Shown here one piece after another: positions 1 to 5,052 of a stretch of 5,052 nucleotides of DNA; positions within the stretch are counted from its first letter, which is position 1; each line of letters begins with the position of its first letter. A model generated the notes under the pieces. That model searched no databases and was not told the origin of the DNA. It was given only the letters and a program-made list of their open reading frames with translations. Both the position numbers and the translations under genes were made by a program. The DNA lies in the NCBI GenBank assembly GCA_030621455.1, contig JAUXHQ010000178.1, forward strand, positions 1-5,052, in the 5' to 3' direction. The stretch is from Deltaproteobacteria bacterium (lineage in GTDB: Bacteria > Desulfobacterota > UBA8473).

Positions 1-82
1 ACGCGGGATCAGGTTTGATATGTGCAGGATATTTCATCACGGGCCATGGAACCATCCCCCTATTTCGGGGAAGAGGTAGGTT
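1..82 (+). other. 5' edge: probable tail of an upstream gene, frame unresolved
   Basis: MCE (mlaD-like) genes usually follow mlaE and mlaF, so this edge could hold the end of an MlaF-type ATPase gene, but the sequence does not settle it. One frame is open from position 2 to a TAG at 77-79, three bases before the next ATG. A second frame is open through to 215, deep inside the MCE gene. The third stops at a TGA at 16-18. Short pieces in two of the frames (FITGHG in one, VQDISSRA in another) faintly resemble the tails of MlaF proteins, but neither gives a coherent ending. A plausible ribosome-binding purine stretch (AAGAGG, 71-76, or GGTAGG, 75-80) precedes the ATG at 83. No promoter is visible here, which fits an operon that continues from upstream. 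Confidence 0.25.
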
Positions 83-1096
83 ATGTACTTTAGGGTCAGA
101 CATCTCGACAAATACGTGGGGGCATTCATATTATTCTCTGTGGTTGTACTTGCAATTGCCTTGGTTTTTATTGGACGGGGTCAGAGATGGTTCGAAAAGA
201 GACACACCTTTGTGACTGTCTTCGATAGTGCCGGCGGCATCGAACCGGGAGCAAAGGTCATTCTCGCAGGAATACAGATAGGCGCCATAAAAGATATTCG
301 TCTGGACAAGAACAACAGGGTGGAGATTACCCTCAGTGTCTTGGATACATACAGGGACAGGATAAGAGTTGATTCTGTGGCCAGGATTTCGGGCCCCATA
401 ATTGGGAGCAAGGTGATGGAAATCTCCGCTGGTTCAATGTCCCGGGCATTGCTGCCTGAGGGGGGGATGATTAGGTCCGAGGAGACCAGGGAGCTTTCCG
501 ATATGGTGGCGGACATAGACTTCAAATCTCCCATGGAGAAGATGGCAGAGACCCTTGATAACATAAAGTCTATTACAGAGGACTTCAACAAAGAATCACA
601 TGCTATAGCAGCCAACCTGAGAGAAATTACATATAAGATGAACAATTCTATGGGTGAAATAACGGGTAACGTTGAGGAGATCACGAACGATATCAGCGGG
701 GCAACCAAGAGTCTCGCAGAGACCCTTGGCAATCTGGAGAGTATAACAGGCGAAATTGATGCAGGGAAAGGGAACCTGGGTGCTGTTATCAAAGGAAGGG
801 AACTGTATGACAATGTGATGGAAACAACTGTGATGCTTAAGAAGACCGCACAGAACATGGAAAGAGCAAGCTCTGATATGTGCGAATTGGTAAAAGATAT
901 GTCCGGGGGCGTAAAAGACATCAAAGAATCAATTGGCAATATCCCTCAAATTGTGAATACGGGCCAAGAGAGCATGGAAGACGCCCGCAAGATTATGAAG
1001 TCTGTGGAGAAGATCTGGCCCATAAGCGCGCACATAAATGAACCGGACCCCATAGGAAGCATAAGTATTGACGGCAGGGAAGAGTCTCATAAGTAA
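83..1096 (+). CDS. MlaD/MCE-domain protein, membrane-anchored, with long helical C-terminal region
   Basis: This is a substrate-binding/shuttle component of an MCE (Mla-type) lipid-transport system, expected to sit on the inner membrane and reach into the periplasm. Seen in the 337-residue product: a short basic N-terminus, one hydrophobic membrane helix at about 11-31, then an MCE domain at about 41-118 with the usual beta-rich pattern (GIEPGAKVILAGIQIG, then ISGPIIGSKVMEIS). From about 135 to 315 the chain is polar and helical with spaced hydrophobic residues, as in long MlaD relatives. It includes the family motif GKGNLGAVIKGRELYDNV at 228-245 and ends near a WPISAHI segment common in this group. 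E. coli MlaD has about 183 residues, so this is an extended form that may build a longer periplasmic tube or needle (inference). The ATG at 83 has a purine-rich site just upstream and puts the membrane helix at the correct place. The stop overlaps the next start by one base. The substrate is not deducible; phospholipid is the family default. Confidence 0.9.
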   Translation: MYFRVRHLDKYVGAFILFSVVVLAIALVFIGRGQRWFEKRHTFVTVFDSAGGIEPGAKVILAGIQIGAIKDIRLDKNNRVEITLSVLDTYRDRIRVDSVARISGPIIGSKVMEISAGSMSRALLPEGGMIRSEETRELSDMVADIDFKSPMEKMAETLDNIKSITEDFNKESHAIAANLREITYKMNNSMGEITGNVEEITNDISGATKSLAETLGNLESITGEIDAGKGNLGAVIKGRELYDNVMETTVMLKKTAQNMERASSDMCELVKDMSGGVKDIKESIGNIPQIVNTGQESMEDARKIMKSVEKIWPISAHINEPDPIGSISIDGREESHK

Positions 1097-3099
1097 TGAA
1101 AAATACAAGTCGGTCCATTCTATTCATGCTTGTCATTCTGCTTGGTTGCAGTGGTGCAAAGGTTTTGCCCGAAAGAAAGGCCAGGACGTTTGAGCTTGGT
1201 CAAAAGGGTTCTGAATATTTGATAAATGCCGATTTTCACAAGGCCCTTGACCTTTTCCAGAGGTCACTGATGATTAATGAAGGCATTGATAACAGAGAGG
1301 GGATTGCCGCGGATCTGAACAATATGGGCACTGTATACTATTACATGAAAGACCTGGATCGGGCTTCGCAGTATTTTGAAGAGGCGTTGAAGATAAACGA
1401 AGAAAGCTGTGATTCATTAGGGAAAGCCGCCAGTCTTAGCAATATCGGTAATGTCTTACTCGCCAGGGGTCGTGTGAAAGACGCTATGGAGAAGTTTGAA
1501 GAAGCCATGCGGATTGATGAACATAGTGGAAACCGGGAAGGGGCCGCAGTCAGACTGAATAATCTGGGCCTTGCATATAACTATACAGGAGATCGGGATA
1601 AAGCCCTGCAATTGTATCGAAAGGCCCTCGGCATAAATGAGAGGGAAGGAAACACCAGAGGAATGGCTAACAATCTGAGCAACATGGGCAGGGTCTATGA
1701 GGCCGGGGGGGAGTTAAGACCGGCTATTGAATACTACATGATGGCCTTGAGGATCGATAAGGAGATAGAGTGCCGACCTGGTATCAGCATGGACCTATAT
1801 AATATCGGCCATGTTTACGAGAGTATGGGAAAGTTGACGAAAGCGCTGAATTTCTATGAAAGAGCCCGTAAGGTGGATGAGAAATTGGAAATCAGGGGAA
1901 GAGTGGATAAGGATCTGGAAGGTATTGAAAGAGTGAAACGTGCAATGGGGAACTGTAGTTATCTTGACTTCTCGAAAGGAACCAACTGGGAAAAGGCTGC
2001 CTGCGAAAGCGATCGAGGCATCTACTCCACGGCCCGGCTGCCCACATTGGGGGTTCCTCTAAAGGCCATACAGTCTCTCCCGGAAATTATTTCCTGTGTA
2101 GCCAACATGGCCATCGTATATGTGGGAGAAAAGCATGACCGTTATGCTGATCACCTCATGCAAATGGAAGTAATCAAAGGGCTTCATCAGTATAACTCTA
2201 AGCTCGCTGTCGGCATGGAGATGTTTCAGCGGCCTTATCAAACGGCACTCGACGACTATATCTCAGGGAAGATCGATGAGAAGGCATTTCTACGAGAATC
2301 CCACTACTTCGCCACATGGAGGTTCAACTACTATCTCTATCGACATATTTTACAATATGCCCGTGACTGTAACATTCCCGTTATCGCCCTTAACCTGGAC
2401 CATAAAGTGGTAAAGAAAGTATCTCGAAAGGGTATCAAAGGTCTCACAACAGAAGAGAGAGATCTCGTTCCTCAAGGCATGGACTTCATGGACGCTGAAT
2501 ACAAGGCACGACTCAGGTCTGTATTCGCCCAGCACCGGGAACAGTTCTCCGATCGAGATGCCCCGCCTACCTTCGACAATTTTTGCCAGGCTCAAGTACT
2601 CCGGGACGAGACCATGGCAGAGAACATTCAACGGTTTCTGGCAAAGAACCCTGGCTACCAAATGGTCGTCCTGGCGGGCAATGGTCACCTTTCCTATGGC
2701 TCCGGCATCCCCAAGAGGGCATTCAGGAGGATCAGAGAGGCCTATTCGGTTATACTGCCGGACCCCCAAGTGCCTCTGGAAACCGGGCTGGCAGATTTTG
2801 TCGTCTTTCCCAATGCCGAAGATGTCCAAGAACCCCCCAAGCTCATGGTGGTTGCCGAGACGAAAGACGGATCTTTGAAGATTATGGATTTTCTGCCGGG
2901 AAGCGGCGCCAAGGAGGGGGGGGTGAAAAAGGGGGACATCATTCTGGCCGTTGACAACCAACGGGTAGAGGACTTTGAAACGCTTAGAATCATTCTTTTT
3001 GCAAGAAAGGATGGTGATACAACACTGGTCAAGGTGCGACGTGGAGAGAGAGAAATGGAGTTGCCGGTAATAGTTAAGGTGCCTTCCAAGAGTAGATAG
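1096..3099 (+). CDS. TPR-ChaN-PDZ lipoprotein (ChaN/Tiki-superfamily domain)
   Basis: This is a probable outer-membrane lipoprotein of 667 residues with three modules. The N-terminus is a lipoprotein signal with lipobox LLGC (15-18), Cys18 being the lipidation site. Ser at +2 is compatible with outer-membrane sorting by the E. coli rule. Residues 34-273 are six TPR repeats of exactly 40 residues, a protein-interaction scaffold. Residues about 335-560 match the ChaN/DUF399 family of the EreA/Tiki superfamily. Two GX2H motifs are visible, GEKH (344-347) and GNGH (528-531), with Glu375 in GMEMFQRP and the family's closing pattern GSGIPKR (535-541). About 575-662 is a PDZ domain with the loop and strand GVKKGDIILAVDN. 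Characterised ChaN proteins bind haem and have been linked to iron uptake, whereas other superfamily members are hydrolases, so activity here is open. The start forms TAATG with the upstream stop and has only a weak, distant purine site, suggesting translational coupling to the MCE gene. An intrinsic terminator begins at the stop codon. The whole three-part fusion may be unusual. Confidence 0.88.
   Translation: MKNTSRSILFMLVILLGCSGAKVLPERKARTFELGQKGSEYLINADFHKALDLFQRSLMINEGIDNREGIAADLNNMGTVYYYMKDLDRASQYFEEALKINEESCDSLGKAASLSNIGNVLLARGRVKDAMEKFEEAMRIDEHSGNREGAAVRLNNLGLAYNYTGDRDKALQLYRKALGINEREGNTRGMANNLSNMGRVYEAGGELRPAIEYYMMALRIDKEIECRPGISMDLYNIGHVYESMGKLTKALNFYERARKVDEKLEIRGRVDKDLEGIERVKRAMGNCSYLDFSKGTNWEKAACESDRGIYSTARLPTLGVPLKAIQSLPEIISCVANMAIVYVGEKHDRYADHLMQMEVIKGLHQYNSKLAVGMEMFQRPYQTALDDYISGKIDEKAFLRESHYFATWRFNYYLYRHILQYARDCNIPVIALNLDHKVVKKVSRKGIKGLTTEERDLVPQGMDFMDAEYKARLRSVFAQHREQFSDRDAPPTFDNFCQAQVLRDETMAENIQRFLAKNPGYQMVVLAGNGHLSYGSGIPKRAFRRIREAYSVILPDPQVPLETGLADFVVFPNAEDVQEPPKLMVVAETKDGSLKIMDFLPGSGAKEGGVKKGDIILAVDNQRVEDFETLRIILFARKDGDTTLVKVRRGEREMELPVIVKVPSKSR
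1195..1914 (+). repeat. Six coding 120-bp TPR units (40-residue period)
   Basis: Within the lipoprotein gene, six consecutive units begin at residues 34, 74, 114, 154, 194 and 234, with no insertion or deletion between them. Units 2 to 5 open with LNNMG, LSNIG, LNNLG and LSNMG, and unit 6 with LYNIG. Each continues with a tyrosine- or leucine-rich helix, a short turn (for example KDLDRA, GRVKDA, GDRDKA), then an F/Y-E-x-A-L-x-I-x-E helix. The 40-residue spacing, six longer than the classic 34-residue TPR, is typical of the TPR_12/kinesin-light-chain-like class. The DNA units are diverged, so this is an old protein repeat and not a recent tandem duplication. Confidence 0.85.
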
Positions 3100-3139
3100 G
3101 GGACGAGGCCATCTCAGGGTGGCTCATGCCCCGATTTTT
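3099..3139 (+). terminator. Intrinsic terminator of the MCE/TPR-ChaN-PDZ unit
   Basis: GGGG (3099-3102) can pair with CCCC (3129-3132). An inner stem pairs GAG (3105-3107) with CTC (3123-3125) and, after a bulged G at 3108, CCA (3109-3111) with TGG (3120-3122). The loop is TCTCAGGG. The stem is followed at once by GATTTTT (3133-3139). The hairpin starts on the final base of the lipoprotein stop codon, the usual place for the end of an operon. The T-tract is only five bases because the MITE-like element begins at 3140. Without the element the tail would read GATTTTTTAA. Confidence 0.75.
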
Positions 3140-3247
3140 CGACCTGTGCAGTTGGTCAGGTTTGCAGCTTAACGCAATCCTGTTAACTGAATCATCAGAG
3201 ACACTTCAAGACACTGGATTTGTGTAACTGCACAGGTCGCGATTTTT
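3132..3247. repeat. 8-bp direct repeat (CGATTTTT) flanking the MITE-like element, probable target-site duplication
   Basis: CGATTTTT occurs at 3132-3139 and again at 3240-3247. Each copy directly abuts an outer end of the 14-bp inverted repeats, with no spacer on either side. This is what a transposase-made target duplication looks like. The left copy overlaps the last stem base and the T-tract of the intrinsic terminator. The T-rich composition makes chance matching easier than for a random octamer, but the exact abutment on both sides is hard to explain otherwise. Confidence 0.7.
3140..3239. mobile_element. MITE-like element: 100 bp, perfect 14-bp terminal inverted repeats, no coding capacity
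   Basis: The left end CGACCTGTGCAGTT (3140-3153) is the exact reverse complement of the right end AACTGCACAGGTCG (3226-3239). Both ends are flanked directly by an 8-bp duplication. The 72-bp interior holds no plausible gene. It contains a smaller hairpin (CAG, bulged C, TTAAC at 3165-3173 pairing with GTTAACTG at 3182-3189) and a short direct repeat AGACACT (3199-3205 and 3209-3215). This fits a non-autonomous element moved in trans by a transposase encoded elsewhere. The 8-bp duplication is compatible with several IS families, and I do not recognise the ends well enough to name one. The alternative is an ordinary long-loop hairpin followed by a T-tract that acts as a second terminator. The two readings are not exclusive. 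Confidence 0.65.
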
Positions 3248-3271
3248 TAAGAGGTTACGGAAAAATATAAT

Positions 3272-3278
3272 GAGGAGG
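3272..3278 (+). promoter_or_regulatory. Strong Shine-Dalgarno site (GAGGAGG) of the flavoenzyme gene
   Basis: GAGGAGG lies seven bases before the ATG at 3286, an ideal distance. It fixes that start over the in-frame ATG four codons later at 3298. It is preceded by an A/T-rich stretch, AAAAATATAAT (3261-3271). That stretch contains a perfect TATAAT at 3266-3271, but it lacks a matching -35 box and lies too close to the start codon to be accepted as the promoter. Confidence 0.8.
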
Positions 3279-3285
3279 TCTGTCT

Positions 3286-5052
3286 ATGTCCGAGATAATG
3301 AGGCTATTCGAGCCTGGAAATATTAGCAAGCTGTCCATCAAGAACAGGGTTGTGATGGCCCCTATGGGCATACTGGGGCTAACCGAGGAAGACGGAAGGA
3401 TTTCAAGACGAGGGATAGATTACTATGTTGAACGGGCAAGAGGTGGAGTGGGCTTGATCGTAAGCGGCATATGCTTGCCTACGCTGGAAATAGAATTCAA
3501 ACCGTTAATGGAAAAGGGTATAAGCCCCCTGCTGAGGAGTGACACTCGTGACGTTATACCGAGGTTAAAGGAATTAACTGATTCAGTGCACGATTACGGC
3601 ACCAAGATTGTAGTCCAACTATCGGCGGGCTTTGGGCGTGTTCTTTCTCCACACTTCCAGTTAGCCTTGGGACTTGATAATGTGGCACCTTCTGCGTTGC
3701 CAAATGTCTGGGACCTGAGCAAGATAACAAGGGAGTTAACCACAGAAGAAGTGGAAAAGCTGGTCAATTCTTTTGGCAATGCTGCTGACATAGTTGCCGA
3801 AGCTGGCTTTGACGGAATAGAACTGCATGGTCATGAAGGATACATGATGGATCAGTTTATCACGTCAATATGGAACAGGCGAACCGATAGGTATGGAGGA
3901 AACCTCGATGGGAGGCTCAGATTTATACTTGAGATAATTGAGATCATAAAATGCCGTGCTGGTAAAGACTTTCCTGTGATCTTTCGATATGCGGTAAAAC
4001 ATTACATCGAGGGGGGACGTGATGCTGATGAATCTATAGAAATTGCTAGGCGTCTCGAACAGGCCGGGGTGGATGCCCTTCATGTTGATGCCGGATGTTA
4101 TGATAACTGGTATTGGCCCCATCCACCAAACTACCAACCACCCGGTTGCATGGTAGACATGGCAGAAACGGTAAGGAAGGATGTCAAGATTCCAGTGATA
4201 ACAGTAGGAAGACTAGGTTATCCTGGATTGGCAGAAGATGTTCTTCAAGAGGGAAAAGCAGATTTTGTTGCATTGGGAAGACCGCTCTTGGCAGACCCCT
4301 ACTGGCCGCTCAAGGTACTGGAAAGAAGGACAGAGGAGATTCTCCCTTGCATCGGATGTCATGAGGGGTGTTTACGCAGAGGGTTAGAACTCAACTCAAT
4401 AAGCTGTGCAGTGAACCCTGCTTGTGGTAATGAGAAGGATCTGGATATAAAACCCGCGGAAAGGTCAAAGACCGTGCTGGTGGTTGGCGGCGGTATAGCA
4501 GGCATGGAAGCGGCTAGGGTTGCCGCATTGAGGGGTCACAGGGTGACATTATTTGAAAAGGGTAGCGTTTTGGGTGGACATCTCATACCCGGATCAGTGC
4601 CTGATTTTAAGAAGGATGTATCCCTTCTGCAAGATTATTATGTTAACCAACTGGCAAAGAAAACGGTTAAAATTGAATTGGGGAAGGAGGTTACCCCGGG
4701 CATTGTCGAAGAAATAGGACCGGATGTAGTGATAGTGGCTACAGGATCAAAGCACATAATCCCGAACCTGCCGGGCATTGAAAAGCACATCGTCGTTACT
4801 GCAACTGATGTTCTTTTGGGTAAAAAGACTGCCGGGAAAAATGTGGTGGTTGCCGGAGGTGGATTGATCGGGTGCGAAACAGCCATATACTTGAGTCAAC
4901 AAGACAAAAGGGTGACCATAGTGGAAAAGATGGATAGTATACTGTCAGATGTCTTTGAGGCCAATAAACAATATCTTCTGAAAATGCTTGCCGAAAACCG
5001 CGTATCTGTCTTAACCGATACTGCCCTTTCTCGTGTAACGGATGAACACGCT
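3286..5052 (+). CDS. FAD/FMN/Fe-S NADH:flavin oxidoreductase, 2,4-dienoyl-CoA reductase/2-enoate reductase-like (3' partial)
   Basis: This is a cytoplasmic old-yellow-enzyme-class reductase that would pass electrons from NAD(P)H through FAD and a 4Fe-4S cluster to FMN to reduce an activated C=C bond. All 589 codons to the window edge are open. Relatives such as E. coli FadH have about 670 residues, so roughly 80 or more are missing. Seen: an FMN-binding TIM barrel at about 6-345, opening with LFEPGNISKLSIKNRVVMAP, carrying HGHEGYMMDQF (181-191) and NRRTDRYGG, with the phosphate-binding end GKADFVALGRPLLADP. A cluster motif follows, C355-x2-C358-x3-C362-x11-C374. A first dinucleotide fold has GGGIAG (401-406), ATGS lies at 485-488, and a second fold has GGGLIG (524-529). 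Tyr186 aligns with the catalytic Tyr of FadH. The HGHEGY and PPNYQPPGC patterns look closer to BaiCD/BaiH- and 2-enoate-reductase-like members than to FadH, so the substrate (enoyl-CoA, enoate, bile-acid-like or aromatic intermediate) cannot be named. The start is set by the GAGGAGG site. The gene is a separate unit from the MCE operon. Confidence 0.92.
   Translation, partial: MSEIMRLFEPGNISKLSIKNRVVMAPMGILGLTEEDGRISRRGIDYYVERARGGVGLIVSGICLPTLEIEFKPLMEKGISPLLRSDTRDVIPRLKELTDSVHDYGTKIVVQLSAGFGRVLSPHFQLALGLDNVAPSALPNVWDLSKITRELTTEEVEKLVNSFGNAADIVAEAGFDGIELHGHEGYMMDQFITSIWNRRTDRYGGNLDGRLRFILEIIEIIKCRAGKDFPVIFRYAVKHYIEGGRDADESIEIARRLEQAGVDALHVDAGCYDNWYWPHPPNYQPPGCMVDMAETVRKDVKIPVITVGRLGYPGLAEDVLQEGKADFVALGRPLLADPYWPLKVLERRTEEILPCIGCHEGCLRRGLELNSISCAVNPACGNEKDLDIKPAERSKTVLVVGGGIAGMEAARVAALRGHRVTLFEKGSVLGGHLIPGSVPDFKKDVSLLQDYYVNQLAKKTVKIELGKEVTPGIVEEIGPDVVIVATGSKHIIPNLPGIEKHIVVTATDVLLGKKTAGKNVVVAGGGLIGCETAIYLSQQDKRVTIVEKMDSILSDVFEANKQYLLKMLAENRVSVLTDTALSRVTDEHA

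Noticed and set aside
15..215. Short plus-strand open frame overlapping the start of the MCE gene.
   Set aside because: It needs a TTG start, lacks a ribosome-binding site, and overlaps the MCE coding region by more than 130 bases. It is probably a frame shadow.
181..939. Long minus-strand open frame (252 codons) opposite the MCE gene.
   Set aside because: It is an antisense shadow: the plus-strand product has clear MCE features, while the minus-strand translation is low-complexity, Ser/Ile/Leu-rich and without a recognisable domain.
2350..2961. Minus-strand open frame (203 codons) opposite the ChaN/PDZ part, plus plus-strand frames at 2558-2878 and 2583-2954.
   Set aside because: All lie inside the lipoprotein gene, whose ChaN and PDZ motifs explain the sequence. 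The alternative translations show no domain.
3140..3239. Possible small RNA or riboswitch in the intergenic hairpin region.
   Set aside because: No known riboswitch core is recognisable, and the flush direct repeats are better explained by an inserted element. Regulatory RNA cannot be fully excluded from one sequence.
3266..3271. Perfect TATAAT just before the flavoenzyme gene, considered as a promoter -10 box.
   Set aside because: No -35 box lies at the right distance (only a T-run). The transcript would begin inside or just after the Shine-Dalgarno site, leaving no usable leader.
4348..4362. CIGCH, which looks like a c-type cytochrome haem motif (CxxCH).
   Set aside because: It is the first part of the C-x2-C-x3-C-x11-C iron-sulfur motif, correctly placed between the flavin barrel and the FAD domain. 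The protein has no export signal.

Overview
The window reads like a piece of an anaerobic, Gram-negative, Desulfobacterota-like (deltaproteobacterial) genome. This is inference from gene content: an MCE-type envelope lipid-transport protein, an outer-membrane-type lipoprotein, and a large iron-sulfur flavoenzyme of the old-yellow-enzyme class. All recognisable genes are on the + strand. No RNA gene or CRISPR array was seen.

Layout. Positions 1-82 are the 3' edge of an upstream unit whose reading frame cannot be settled. 83-1096 encodes a membrane-anchored MlaD/MCE-domain protein with a long helical C-terminal part. It overlaps by one base (TAATG) a second gene, 1096-3099, which encodes a lipoprotein made of six 40-residue TPR repeats, a ChaN/Tiki-superfamily domain with two GX2H motifs, and a C-terminal PDZ domain. 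An intrinsic terminator starts at the last base of that stop codon (3099-3139) and closes the unit. The last gene, 3286 to the window edge, is an NADH:flavin oxidoreductase/2,4-dienoyl-CoA reductase-like enzyme (FMN barrel, Fe-S cysteine cluster, FAD/NAD domain). It is cut by the window end after 589 codons.

The most unusual structure lies in the gap between the two units. A 100-bp segment (3140-3239) has perfect 14-bp terminal inverted repeats and is directly flanked by a perfect 8-bp direct repeat, CGATTTTT. This is the form of a miniature inverted-repeat transposable element (MITE) with its target-site duplication. The duplicated target is the end of the terminator, namely the last base of its stem plus the T-tract. 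Removing the element and one copy of the repeat rebuilds a canonical terminator with an unbroken six-T tail.

Working together: the first two genes are probably translationally coupled and act in the cell envelope. The MCE protein would span the periplasm as part of a lipid-shuttling system, and the TPR-ChaN-PDZ lipoprotein would be its partner. The flavoenzyme is a separate transcriptional unit of cytoplasmic redox metabolism with no evident link to the first two.
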